Shown: in pieces, positions 33,401-45,273 of the stretch
How positions within the stretch are numbered: position 1 is the stretch's first letter
Layout of the letters: every line of letters begins with the position of its first letter
Assembly: GCF_030272615.1 (NCBI RefSeq)
Contig: NC_081409.1
Coordinates: forward strand, 910,925,330 to 910,989,329
DNA length: 64,000 bases
Reading direction: 5' to 3'
DNA from: Cryptomeria japonica
Taxonomy: Eukaryota; Streptophyta; Pinopsida; Cupressales; Cupressaceae
Notes under the pieces: model-generated
Told to the model about the DNA's origin: nothing
Database searches by the model: none
What the model saw: the letters and a program-made list of their open reading frames with translations, nothing else
Position numbers and translations under genes: made by a program

Positions 33401-35310
33401 GGGGGATGAATCAATAAAATGCAACTTTCTAATTTTAAACTTTATCAATCATAATAACATCATTAACTCAACATTAATAATCATGCACATGAGAAGAACA
33501 CAATAACACACGATATTTACATGGAAACCCTTACAAGAGAAAACCATGGCAAAACATTGCTTTATTAATCTTCTTTTTACAAATTTTGTAGGGACCAAAC
33601 TACTAGAGGCATCAACCCCTCATTCAATTTGTGAACTCCAACCCACTGGAAGCACCAACTCCCACTTTTGGACTTGTAGGTACCAACCCCTCATTCAATT
33701 TGTGAGCACCAACCCACTAGAAGCACCAACTCCCACTTCTGAAATTGTAGGCACCAACATACCGATCTCTTAGAATGGAAGGATCCAATCTTCAAAGTAC
33801 AATATGATAGATGTATGCAAGCTTCCTCTTCAAATTTTCTCCACGAATCTGCTCATACCCATGTTGAAGTCTTCACAATACTCTTTCACAAATCATGCAT
33901 AAGTTTGTTCCAATGTCTTCATAAAATGAGATCAAAAGAATCTCATAAATCTGCCCTTCATGCACACAAATAATTCTTCATATGCTGCTCATTAATCTGC
34001 TGTAGCATATCCTCAAATTATGCCCTTAAATCTGCTGTAGCATGTCCTCAAATTTTGCCCTTAAATCTGCTCTTATAATCTTTCAAAAATCTGTCGCATA
34101 CTCTCATAGATCTGCTCATATAACTTCAATAAATGTGCTTATAAACTCTCATAAGTCTGCTTCTATAATATTGCACATAAATCCTTCATAAATTCTGCAT
34201 ATAAACTTCTTAAAAATCTGCTCTTCAGATATTTGGATCTGCCGGTGTATAGATGATCACACATTGTTCAATCCACACTTTCTATCTCACACAATGCTCT
34301 CTATATATCTTTCCAAGAGTGGCAATTTCATTAAAAGACATCTCCTTTCACCTTTAAAACATAATTCTCCATTCCACGTGCTAATTGCATCTCTCCCTTT
34401 AATAAATTTGATTATGTTTGAATGATATATCTTTATTCTGCACAAACTCAATTTATCTTCACAAGTCATACCCACATCTTGTATCTCTATGTCTTCATGA
34501 AAAGATGCAACTCTTAGGAAAGCGACAGCTCTTTGAATGGGTGTGTTTTGATAACAAACTTCTAAATACTAATCACTCCTTTGAACACTTTATTTATCTT
34601 CAAATATGTATATATATAACACACTTCACATATTTCTTATGCCAATATATATCTTCATATCCTATGAAGAGATGTGATCCTTCTTAAAGGAGATGACCAC
34701 TTTAATAGTCATGACTTCTCCTTAAAATTCTGCTATAAATGCTTCAAAAATCTGTCATAAATGCTTCACAAATCTGCATGTCTTTCTTCTTGATCTGCAA
34801 TATTCTTTCATCTAGATCTGCAATATTCTTCATATTTCCTTCATAATTTGCTCTTATTCCTCTTCAAGGGTCTGTTCTTCAAATCTAAATGATGTTCTTT
34901 TCTTGCTACTCACTCATTTTCTTCTCCACATTTCACCATCACTTTTTATATCTGCGTACCCTTATGCCTCTTCATGAAAAGAGACATCTCTTTGAATAGA
35001 GGTGACCTTTTGAAAAGACATCACCTTTTGTTAACAATTCTTTATGTCGGTTGCTTTTTAAAATGCTTTTATTTATCTTCAAATCACTCTGATCTTATAT
35101 CCTCTTAAATTCATATTATCTTCATTACAAAAGCACACACTTTATTTGCCATTCATCTTCTATTTATATCATTGCATGGTCTTATGAAGAGAGGCATCCC
35201 ATTCATGTAGAAAGGCATCTTCAAAGGAAACATCCTTTGTTGAGTAATCACAATAAACTTACCAACAATGTTCAATACATCTTTGACATCAATGACAACC
35301 TTCTAACAAT
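33401..35310. mobile_element. Degenerate Copia LTR-like sequence
   Basis: AT-rich DNA with an LTR-style segment (ACATGGAAACCC...AAAACCATGGC) near 33518. A 71-bp direct repeat lies at 33613 and 33684 (CAACCCCTCATTCAATTTGT). Many copies of AAATCTGCTCTT/CATAAATCTGC occur between 33930 and 34880. It lies between Copia RNase H fragments and ends near CTTCTAACA at 35310. Boundaries are uncertain and no duplication was found. Confidence 0.4.
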
Positions 35311-35429
35311 CTCGTCCATACATCAATGATAATATGCTTAGAGAACAAAACCCTTCTTGACATGACTTTGACATCAATGACAACATTTCTAACATAAACC
35401 TCACTACAGCAATCTGCTAATCTGATGAC

Positions 35430-35760
35430 AACCAGGGTGTCTCGAAATTGGTTAAGAATCCAGTTTATCATGCTCACACTAAGCATATAGAGGTTCATCG
35501 TCAAGACATTCAACATGTAGTTTATAAAAGATATTCAAGACATTTAACTCTCCTACTGCACAATCTCAAAAGCAGTCTGCTAATCTAATTACTAAACCTC
35601 TTGACTTTGTTTGTTCGTCAAATTTCAAGATGAATTTGGGGTTTTATCAAGTTTAAAGAATCCAAGTTATGATGTTCATAACAAAAAAATTGAGTCACCA
35701 TGACTACATTCAACAAGTGGTTTATATTGGAGACATTTATCTCTGCTACTATACATCTTA
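35430..35760 (+). pseudogene. Copia RNase H fragments, second and third copies
   Basis: At 35446-35520 the sequence translates to VKNPVYHAHTKHIEVHRQ, and at 35653-35730 to a weaker version with a stop. Both match the fragment at 33235 and are followed by CTCCTACTGCACA-like or CTGCTACTATACA-like DNA. They look like remains of one element duplicated or inserted several times. Confidence 0.65.
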
Positions 35761-36739
35761 GGTGCGGCTGCTGATCTGGAAGATCTGGAAGATGCTGATG
35801 ACCTGGAGTTCCTAATATGCCATGGAGATTGATCTAAATATCCGTTATTACTGAATGCAGACTTCATACAGTCTTCTTTTACCAATTGATACTGTTTTTT
35901 ACTGAATAGCACTGATTTTTACCTACACGCCGGTCCTCATATCCTCTGTCCTCATACATATCACCATGAACAATCTGAGCAAATTATGCTGGGTTGCTGG
36001 TCATAATGCCAATCATTCTTCTATTCTATTTGTGATATAGCCCTGATGAGCACACCACAAAGAGAAATATAATAGCTTTTAAGAAACGGAACTAGACTAA
36101 TGGAACCTTAAAGTACACCACTTACAATGGGACCATACAAATTTAGAAAATAACCTACAAAACAGAAAAAGTGACTGACTAAAGCTAAAAGAGGTTAAAT
36201 CCAAGGCAGGTGAACTGTAAACATAGAGTCCAAGCACAAAAATATGTAGCCGTGCAGGGGGGTGTCCCCACATGGGAAGCAAGTAAAAATAAGTCAATAT
36301 GACCAAAGCAATAATTTGACACAATCACAGGTATCAAATACTTGAAGCAAATGCAGAACCCCCAACATCATCATTCCCCACCACCACAGGACTTGTGCAA
36401 GTTCTGATAATATGCATAAAAGAATGTCCTAGGCTTAAGAGGATCCACTGGCAAATTCTAGGAGGAAGCATGACACTTCCCACGAGGCTTATCCTAACAT
36501 CTGAGGCCAACATATCTGCGTAGGTTGAGAGAAAACAGAGAGGCACCTAGCCCCATACCACTTACTACAGACGAGAAGAGCAAGAAGGCCTACGATGATG
36601 AGTAGAAATGGATCAACAATGCCTCTTAATTAAGTTAAGAGGACAAGGCTGGTAGAAGAAATCTGCAAAGCTAAGTACCATCTCACTAATCTGTCACCAG
36701 CTGTCTGCGGACTGAACAAATCCAAGGGACACTTAATAC
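35761..36739. other. Unassigned DNA left of element B
   Basis: No gene or repeat recognised. It ends with AATAC at 36735-36739, the left target duplication of element B. Confidence 0.4.
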
Positions 36740-37129
36740 TGTTGTGACCACTTCACACATCACCCCATCAAGATGGGGATCCCCCCGTTTTTTCAAGTCC
36801 TAGCCTCTTAGTCTAGTCTCTCCCCTTTTCACAGGTGAATTGAGTAAGTTTATAGGGTCCAGATGTCATGTGAGTCAATCAGGAGCTCAGCTGAAGAGTC
36901 TAAAGAAGTTGCTAGTTAGTGACACTCCAAGAGTTCAAGATAAAACTCCAATTGCTTCTCATAGGAAGAAAAATTCACTTTAAATATCCTTGGCCGAATT
37001 TGTTTCCAAGAGGCCCCATCTTGCAAGTTTGACGGGAGAAAATGAATCAAGGTGATGTGCAAATAGGCAATATTCGATTTCAATTCACCTCATTCTCCAA
37101 GCCCCCAAAACCTTAACTTCATATTCGAG

Positions 37130-38110
37130 CCTAAGTGAGCGAACTTCAGGTTTGGCTAGAGGGGAGCAAACTTCAAGAATTAGGCCACATGAGCGAACTT
37201 CATGTTGAGAGGTAGATGAGCGAATTTCCCTTGAGTGCCTTGTTAGAATATATGTGTAAATATAAGTTTGAGCGTTTGAATGAGATAGTCCAAGGATTGA
37301 AATCATATACAACGAAATGATTGACAAGCTCATTTGTAATCTACTTCATCTCCAAGTCTTCAACAGGTTTTAACTTTGTGACTTGAGGCACAAGAGCGAA
37401 CTTCATGACTTGAGGCACAAGAGCGAACTTCATGACTTGAGGGAGATGAGCGAGCTTCATGAGTTGAGGCACAAGAGCCAACTTCATGTTTCAACCTACA
37501 GGAGCGAACTTCATGAATGAGCACACATGAGCGAACTTCACCTTCAAGCCTACATGAGCGAAATTGGAAGTAGAGGAGGGAAGGAGTTTTGATAGCATTC
37601 AACTTGAACTGATTCAATTTGAAATAAACTTCACAAGCTCAATGATATGAGCGAACTTCATGAGTTAGACAAGTGGAGCGAACTTCATGAGTTGGACAAG
37701 TGGAGCGAACTTCAAGAGTTAGAGAAGAGGAGCGAACTTCATGTTTGGGCATACATGAGCGAACTTCATGAGTTAGACAAGTGGAGCGAACTTCATGAGT
37801 TAAGAGGAGAGGAGCGAACTTCAAGGATCAAGCCATATGAGCGAACTTCAAGAATTAATACACATGAGTGAAGTTCATGATCTCAAGAGGAGCGAACTTC
37901 ATCACTTGAGACACAGGAGCAAACTTCATGAGTTAGACAAGTGGAGCGAACTTCATGAGTTGGACTAGTGGAGCGAACTTCATGAGTTAGAGAAGAGGAG
38001 CGAACTTCATGTTTTGGCATACATGAGCGAATTTCATGTTAAACTTCATGAACTCCACTAAATGAGCGAACTTCATGTTTCAAGGGAGATGAGCGAATTT
38101 TCTTAATACA
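37130..38110 (+). repeat. Element B GAGCGAA tandem array
   Basis: About 28 units of 26-30 bp built on GAGCGAACTTCATGAGTT with a variable spacer such as AGACAAGTG, interrupted by unique DNA at 37230-37380 and 37570-37640. Units are not palindromic, but the GAGCGAA core is shared with the hairpin arms of elements A and D. The open frames through it in both strands come from the repeat period. Confidence 0.9.
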
Positions 38111-38247
38111 CTAACCAAACATCAACAAGTTTCAAAATTCTAATTCAAAAGGATAAGTCGGCCTGCTTAAGATGAAATTTATTGTTTAATTTAATTAGAA
38201 CAAGTGGGCCTTGCACCTAAAAGGCATGTCCTTTACCCTAAAACGCC

Positions 38248-38255
38248 TATATAAG
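38248..38255 (+). promoter_or_regulatory. Element B proximal TATA box, upstream of the ORF
   Basis: TATATAAG in the context ACGCCTATATAAGAAAGG, 371 bp before the ATG at 38626. Its surroundings match those of the proximal box of element A. Confidence 0.65.
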
Positions 38256-38625
38256 AAAGGTCAAAACAATCATTTCAACATCAATTCAAAACATTATTCC
38301 TCTCCAACACCAAATTTCATCAGCACATAAGCGAATTTCAGTCAGCATAAAGACAAAATTCAATCATTGAAGATTCAGATCTGATGTTTTAGGGGGACGA
38401 ATTCATCATAGAACATCAGAATTAAGCAAAAGAGGAGCGAATTTGTCAAAAGGGAAGCGAATTTCACTATTGAGCAGTCCAAATTCATCTAGAAGAGTAA
38501 ATCAGTCTTATTTAGCAATCGATTTCATATTTAGATGCAAGGTTCATTTCATATTTGAGTAAATAGGCTTCGTTACATCAACATTTCACCACTACTCTAA
38601 CTTACGTATCTCTCATAGGTGAAAG

Positions 38626-41600
38626 ATGGCGGCTCCTAAACCAAACAAAACCATTTCCCATTAGGCACTCATCAAGGAAGACTCAAAGAGTGGTGCATTC
38701 GAAAGCACGATCACTTCGCATTGGAGCAAAATTGGAGATACCAATCTCAAGAAGTTTGACACCAAGAAGTTCCGGCACCCATCATACACAAGTGAACCTA
38801 CTGCTACAGCCAAAAAGATGATTGAAAGTGGGATCATAAATGCAGCTGCCTTTCCTCCTGCGGTGCAATGCTATGAGCTGATTGTGGAATGTGCTCAACA
38901 TTATGGGTCTACCTCAAGAAGAATTGTGACGAAGGATGGAACAATGCTCGCATATCTCTCAGAGACAGCAATCAACGAAACATTTCATCTACCCGAGCCT
39001 AAAGACATGGCCTACATAAGCATGGAAGGAGCTAAGTCCGCCTATGATGATGATCCAGATGCTTGTGCGAAGATCATTGACAAGTTTTGGTTGAAGAAGA
39101 GTAGAGGTGGTAGAAGCATATGGCTCGATAGACTACATAGGATAGACTTCAATGATGAATTCAGAGACTTCATCACCTTACTCCATCGATTGGTTGGTGC
39201 ACCTGAGGCTTCATATTTTGAGGACTGGATGTTCTACTTCATTGAGACTATTACTCATGGCAAGAATGCAATCAATTGGGTGAGGCTCATCAGCAACAAC
39301 ATTGATCTACAGTTAAGGAGGCTGATGCATACCAGAACATTCTATATGAGCTCCTACATCATATACTCCATTGCAAGAAATTATGAGTATCCAGGACTTA
39401 TGTACATGGGCGTAGTTGGAAGGAGACCTGGAGAGATTAAGGTATATGATTGTTATCCACAGCTTAAGCATCCACCAAAACAACACTATAGGAGAGTGAA
39501 TGATGCATTTGTTGGCAATTGATAGTCATCTGATTGGTTTCATATGTTGTCATTGATGGCAACATGTTCCGGCTTCATTCTTTGGTTTGGTACTTCACCG
39601 ACACCGGTAGGTATCTTCACCGGTAGGAAGGATTCTATGAATACCGGCATTGGAGGCCGACATGATTTACATACAAGGTACCGATATTGGAGGCCGACAT
39701 CATTGGGAGATCCGGCAATCGGCAATTCATTTTGTTATTTATGTATATATGTAATGAGCTGACATGTATAATCATTTTGTAATATCTATGTAAGCCGACA
39801 TGAGTCATGAAGGACTATAAGGGTATATAGGTCAGTTATTAGATCACTTTGATGTATGATGTAGAGTATGATGTTTGTAATGCGAAGATCATGTATATGA
39901 GGTCTGTAGATGATTTTGGATGCACTCACAGAGCGAAGGTTATTCGGGTAAGGGTTTAGGGTTTCAGAACCGGAACAGTCAAAGCTTGAACCGGAACTCA
40001 ATCAAACATAGCAGATGCATTAAATGAGTTCAGTTTTACATTTTCTTATTCAAAGTGATTGTAGTCAGTGAGACTCCTTTGTGTTGAGCAATGTGCTCTA
40101 GGCGGTAAGCCTTCCTGCATGTGTAGGCCCCCATATTATGTAATATCTTTTCATATGGCCAGTGTATTGATATTGTGGGTCACAAATCCCACCATGGTTT
40201 TTCCTCTTTGAGGTTTTCCACATATAAACTCCCTATGTTATGGTATTCTTTTGTGTGATCGGTTCATTGATTGCTTTACTTCTTTCAATTATATATGTAC
40301 CGGTATACCGGTTTGTGAATGCATGTTATAATAAGGTTAAAATTGAATATTCCGGCAGAACACTGATTCACCCCCCCCCCCCCTCTCAGTGTTCTTGGAT
40401 TCCAACAACATTCACTATGCATATCACGAGGACACTTCGAGGTGGATTGCAGCGAAGACTCTCTCTAGAAGCACAAGCATTGGTAGAACAACATGGTACA
40501 TGGTTCATCCAATTTCCGAAATTCACATATATCAAAGTTCAAGGATGTCCTTCTCCTCCTTACACGTTGCCGCGCTACCCAACAAATAGAGTGGTGTTAC
40601 TCGAGGTGGTGAGACAATTGATAGCATATGTCAAGGCATATAGGCATAAGCATGGAACCGGTGATTCTTTTCCTATCACACTTGGAAATTCCATTGAAGT
40701 ATGCCCATCCATTCAAGCAGCAGAAGATGCCGAGAGAGAGTTGGCATTCCATTCACTCAAGTTATTCACGCCTAGAGATTGTTTCGACCCATATGATAAT
40801 ATAAAAGCAGTTTTGGGAAAGAAATATGGACACCAGTGGCAGTTAGAAGACTATTGGGTGAACGTTCAAAATGATGTGGAAGTGAAGAGTATTCCAGGCT
40901 ATCTCTCGATTTCATCAAGAAATGCAAGTTGTTTCATGTTGTCGATCAAGTTCAAGATAGAGGCAAATATCTCCAAGCAGGCTAAGCCAAAGAAGACAAA
41001 CAGATTAAAATCAAGTGGGTCGACATAAAAGTTGATGAGTTGAAAGAATTGATGAAACCAGTTTTAGAAAACACCCGCATATGGATAGACATACAGCACT
41101 AGAAGTTGAAAGAACAGAATATAGCACTAACATTCCACTCAGAAGAAAGAGCAGATGATGAAAATGAGGTAAGCGCAAGTGGGAGTGCACCTCAACCATC
41201 TAACTCAAGAGGATCTAAGAGAAAGGAGGATCGTGGAGAAAAGGAGCCCTCAAGAAAGAAGCATAAACCAAATACAAGTCAGCCTTCTTCCAGACATGAA
41301 GAAGAACCAAACTTGGATGAAAGACACAATGAACAAAGGATAGAAAAAGAGTTAAGTCAAGGAGCTAATGAATCAACAGAATCTACAGTTCACAACGATA
41401 AAGGCAAGGAGAAATCATCTCAAGGACAAGAAGATCTCACCCATCTCATTCAAGAGATCGAAGGAGGCGAAGAAGAGGATAATGATGAGACTACCTCACC
41501 ACATAGAGATCAGCAAATGTATGAAGAAGCACAAATTCAAGAAGGAAGATCTTCTATTCCGGAATGGCTAAAAGAAAGACTAGCTCAAGAAGTGATAGTA

Positions 41601-42729
41601 GTTGAGGAAGAGCAAACATATGATATAGCGAGTCTTCTAAGCCAAACTCGAGAAGTTACGAAAAATGTCCAAGGTGATTAGAGATGCTTCGGGATCAAGG
41701 AAGTTGCAAATAGCTACTCCAAGGGTTGAGAAGTATGAAGGTGAGATCACAGCAGATAAGTATGATATGGAGACTATTGATTTGGGTCCACTCACTTCCG
41801 AGCAAGCTATAAGTGATGCAACTAATTCATTGAAGGCAGTTAATGACATGTTGAGAGCTGAAATAGAAAAGAATAGAAGATTAGAAAAAGAGATAAGTGC
41901 GTGGAGGAACTATGTCCAGCAATTTCAGCAGCCATTAAGACATCAGAGTCCAGCAGCCACACCACCACCTTTGCTTCCTCCAAAATAAGTTGATCATAAG
42001 GAGAAGATGAGGAATTCGGCAGAATTGATGGATACATGGATAGAGGATGCGTACACCAAAGTTAGCAAGTTCATGAAGGGCACAATGAAGACACTAGATA
42101 CAGTCATAAAGGTTCTTGGGAGAACTCATGTCCTCATAGAAGCCTTTGAAGCATTTGCTCATGCTAGAGATGTCATTATTCCAGTGCTTCAAGTAATAAG
42201 GAAAACATCCCGAGAAGTTTTGTCAAGAGAGAAGATAACAAGAGAGGGATCTACACCTAGCTTTCTACGATGGAATAGTCTACTTCGAACAAAGAGAGTC
42301 ATTTTTTAGGAGATTGGAAATGGATGCAGTCAAGTTCAAGATGATATGCATCGAATTCATGATAAGATAGTGGAAGTAGCACAGATTGTTTTAGAGAGAA
42401 AGATTGATCCAAGAACGATCATAGAAGCTAGAGAGTTGGAGGAAAGGATAAGAGTCATCTTCCATGGGACTGATGGAATGATCACCAAGGAACAGTTGAA
42501 TGATATGCTTGAGTTCGTGGTTTTAGCAAGCAAAACTCAAGAAATCGAACCTGAATGGGATAATGCCATCGTCAAAGCTTTCGAAGAAGTCATGCACATG
42601 GAGGAACAGTTGAAGTCTCTGCCTAAGATCCCGATGACAGAGATAGATGGTATAGTGACCAAATTCTTTGAATATGCCAGAAAGGAACATGAGAAAGGAA
42701 ACAAGATTCTAGAAGACAGTTTGTTATGA
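38626..42729 (+). pseudogene. Element B copy of the unknown U3 ORF protein
   Basis: Starts with an ATG at 38626 (MAAPKPNKTISH), followed by a TAG at codon 13. The conserved domain runs 38818-39509 (ECAQHYGS, ETFHLPEPKDM, HRIDFNDEFRDFI, MSSYIIYSIARN). It is cut by a Copia solo LTR at 39510-40407 and resumes at 40410 (FTMHITRTLRGG, IQFPKFTYIKVQG, IEVCPSIQAAEDA). After a frame break near 40910 come KLKEQNIA, a charged linker (41106-41681), SKVIRDASGSRKLQ and a coiled coil (41665-41988), and C-terminal helices (42007-42729) with AFAHARDVIIPVLQVI and KILEDSLL. Further stops lie at 41099, 41986 and 42307. No enzyme motif, signal peptide or membrane segment is evident. The function is unknown; a structural or Gag-like role would be speculation. 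Confidence 0.82.
39510..40407 (+). mobile_element. Copia solo LTR inside the element B ORF
   Basis: 898 bp, TGTTGGCAAT...GATTCCAACA, with the C-rich GATTCACCCC stretch at 40364 typical of the Copia LTRs here, in plus orientation. It interrupts VNDxFTM of the ORF. Flanks are GCATT (39505-39509) and ACATT (40408-40412), a duplication with one change; element A's coding of the same site supports ACATT-like original sequence. A TATATAG near 39832 may be its promoter. Confidence 0.88.
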
Positions 42730-43257
42730 TCCTACTTGGCAATTCATTTTCTCATTGGAGGATGCTTCCTCGATTTCCATGTCAGCACATGCTATTTTCT
42801 CATTGGTTGTTTCCATGATGATGTCTATCTAGATAGGGTTTCATTTGAATCAAACCCTATTTAGAGTTTAGGTGGCAAAATCTTGGCCCTTGATCTCCAT
42901 TTGATCCCGGCCCTTCATTGTATTTGAGAGTATTATATGAACTCCACTCATTTCATTTGTAAAGGTTAATAGTGCTAGAATAGTGAATAGAGAAATAGAG
43001 ATTTTGATTAGAAGTCAAGAGTGATAAGAGGACGTGAAGAATTGTTGTTGTTTGGCCATTGGATTAATAAAACATTGAAGTTATGGTGTTTCTATTCAAT
43101 CTTTGAAGCTTATTGCATTGTTCTTTATCCTCTAAAGTCGATCTTGGATATTAGTTTAAGTATTTAGATTGAATGATGGAATGTTGCATTTGATGTATTG
43201 TGAAACTCATAATCCATACCACTAGCCTCTTGCTGATTGTAAGTGAGCCTTGTGTGT
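42730..43257 (+). repeat. Element B 3' region and R-U5-like start, conserved with D
   Basis: After the ORF stop, TTTTCTCATTGG, GGCCCTTGAT and the post-TATA stretch CATTTGTAAAGGTTAATAG match element D at 48778-48935. TATTATATGA at 42931-42940 occupies the distal TATA position. Confidence 0.65.
42931..42940 (+). promoter_or_regulatory. Element B distal TATA-like box
   Basis: TATTATATGA, a weakened version of the box in A and D. It lies 985 bp before the element end, or about 850 bp once the inserted tRNA-like sequence is discounted, the same spacing as in A and D. Confidence 0.5.
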
Positions 43258-43391
43258 GTTGGTGTTGGAAATAAGCCACACCCAGACTGACGATGGACTG
43301 GTCCAAGAGGGGCCAGTAGCTCAGTGGTAGAGCACTCCAGCAGCGTATGGAAGGTCCTAGGTTCGAGTCCTAGCTGGTTCTTGTCTCAATA
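43258..43391 (+). mobile_element. tRNA-derived SINE-like insertion in element B
   Basis: Relative to element D (GCCTTGTGTGGTCAAC near 49228), B carries about 134 extra bases bracketed by TGTG. The insert contains a tRNA-like stretch at 43312-43380 with an A box (TAGCTCAGTGGTAGAGCA) and a B box (GGTTCGAGTCC), plus matching acceptor ends GGGCCAG/CTGGTTC. The anticodon arm is irregular (8-base loop), so a working tRNA is unlikely. A tRNA-headed SINE fragment fits best. Confidence 0.65.
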
Positions 43392-43922
43392 GTGTGGTCA
43401 ACTGGAATCATTGATAGTGCTTAAGTTCAATTGTTGCTCAATCATTGATATGCATTCAAGTAATGGTGTCTATGCTTAGCAATGATTTGAAAACCCTTAA
43501 AGGTCCTTAGAAGATTGCACTAGTTCTAGTGGAGTTGTTCTTGTATGGCTATGCTAGACTAGTAGAGTTTCACCAATGTTGTCTTCATCCATTCTTTCCT
43601 AGGATAGCTTAGAAACTCTCTAAACCCTTATCTTTTGCCATTTTTTGACAAACATTCAATAGTGTTAGGAAGAACTTCATCGCATATCATTCACAAAGTA
43701 CTTCATGAAATCTTTCGTAACCAAAAATGCTCCTTTGTGATACCAGCAATCACATCAACCAACAGAGCTTATCCACACATCGTGACCTGACATACCAGAA
43801 CCTTGGAGTTGTTTCAAGTGATGCTTAAGCCAATCTTCAGCACTTTGTTCAAGAGAGGATAAGATACTTATGGGTATTTTATTTTGTGTTTGCATGTGCG
43901 TAAAAAACACATCAACAAATAC

Positions 43923-44745
43923 CCTTGGCATCCAATATAAGCTTGAAAAAAAGAGGTAAAGAGCCCGATAACCCTGATGATGCCTTATAATATCCTGTCA
44001 TATGCTTGAAAGTGACAATCTCCTTAAGGAAAATGGTCAAACAAGTATGGTCAAGATGACGGGATGAGGATAAGGAACCTCCCAAGCACCTATTTAAACA
44101 GCAATCAGAGTTGCAGGGGTGTGAGTGATTTAATTCAGTTCCAGTTTTGAGCTAGTGCAGTGTACTTCTTTCCAGATCTAATGAAAAGATGGTTGCAGGT
44201 TTTAGAGTTCAACATGCAGACTGTTTACTTTTCAGTGTAAAATGTTTGTAGATTCTTGTATTCAGAATCAACAGTTTCAAAAGATGTTATTTGGCCAGTT
44301 TTTATAGTTAAAATTTTGTAAGAACACAATTTGCTTAACATCATCTGAAATTTTATCAAAGAGGCCACAGTAGCCTACTGGAACTCAAATGTACATTCAA
44401 ATTTTCAATTATAGAACAGTACTAGGTACAAAAGATACCATGAAATTTTCAAAGATCATGGCTAAAGCTAAAAGGGTTCACCTGCCTTGGATTTACTCCT
44501 TTTTATTAATTGTTCATGTCATTTTGGAATCTTTTTTTGGGGAGGGTATCAAGTGATATGGGAAATAGCATATAGGAACTAAAATCTCGCAAAAATTTAA
44601 AAGAGAAAAGAAGTCCTGAAATAGTCAGATACATTGTTCTGCTAGAATTTATGATATGGACCACATTCAAGGGGTAAGAGAGAAAAATTAAAGGAAAATG
44701 CAAGAAGAGAAAAAGATTGAGAAGGGAAAAAACGAATAGAATGTG
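43923..44745. other. Unassigned DNA right of element B
   Basis: Follows the AATAC duplication. AT-rich, with no gene or repeat that I can support. Confidence 0.4.
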
Positions 44746-45057
44746 TTATGGCACCCTCCTCTAGTTGGTCTTATTAAATTAAACTTTGATGGAGCTCCAA
44801 ACGGTAATCCCAGGAGAAGATGTGGAAGTATACTGAGAGATTATAAAGGCCTCTTCCTGTATGGTGACTCTTTGTTCTTTGGCTCTAAGACCAATAATGA
44901 GGTTCTGGAAGGCACTAATTGAAGGTCTGGGGATAGTGATGTCTTTAAATTACAAGTGGGTGATCATTGAAGAAGACTCCCTCGCAGTTATTAATGCTAT
45001 GAAAAAAGAGTTTAATCCTGATTGGACGCTCAATCACTTTGTGGAAGAAGCCACCTA
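44746..45057 (+). pseudogene. RNase H-like (RVT_3 type) fragment
   Basis: Plus-strand pieces resemble the RNase H-like domain common at the end of plant LINE pol and in cellular relatives. LIKLNFDGAPNGNP carries the first catalytic Asp, followed by GSILRDYKG and KTNNEVLEG. After a stop and frame change, EGLGIVMSLNYKWVIIEEDS carries the later acidic residues and NPDWTLNHFVEEA ends it. A frameshift near 44860-44920 and a stop make it inactive. No LINE reverse transcriptase is found beside it. Confidence 0.65.
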
Positions 45058-45273
45058 AAAATCTAAGTTTCCTAAGTTAAGCTACAATCATCTGTAAGAG
45101 GCATAAATGTGGCAGCAGACTTTCAGCTAACAACGGTACAAAGCAAGAACTGATAACAGCAGAGTATAGTTCTCAGGCCTCAACACGGCTTGATTTGCAA
45201 AATTGTACTCATATCCATCCTCCTTAATTCAGTTTCCTTTTAGGAGGGACATTCCTACCCAATTTCTATTCAT

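Larger units (their letters stand above)
36740..43917 (+). mobile_element. Element B: giant LTR-like unit with internal ORF
   Basis: A complete 7178-bp insertion with the perfect duplication AATAC at 36735-36739 and 43918-43922. It starts TGTTGTGACC with the CCCCATC/GATGGGG palindrome. It carries a tandem array (37130-38110), a TATA box (38248-38255), the family ORF (38626-42729), a second TATA-like box (42931-42940) and the CATCAACA end. Two later insertions lie inside: a Copia solo LTR (39510-40407) and a tRNA-derived sequence (about 43258-43391). Same interpretation as element A: a solo giant LTR of a Tat-like Gypsy element. Confidence 0.88.

Noticed and set aside
37639-37871. Repetitive SELHELDKW and HEVRSTCLT frames
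   Set aside because: Products of the 27-bp GAGCGAA array, open on both strands because of repeat period and composition.
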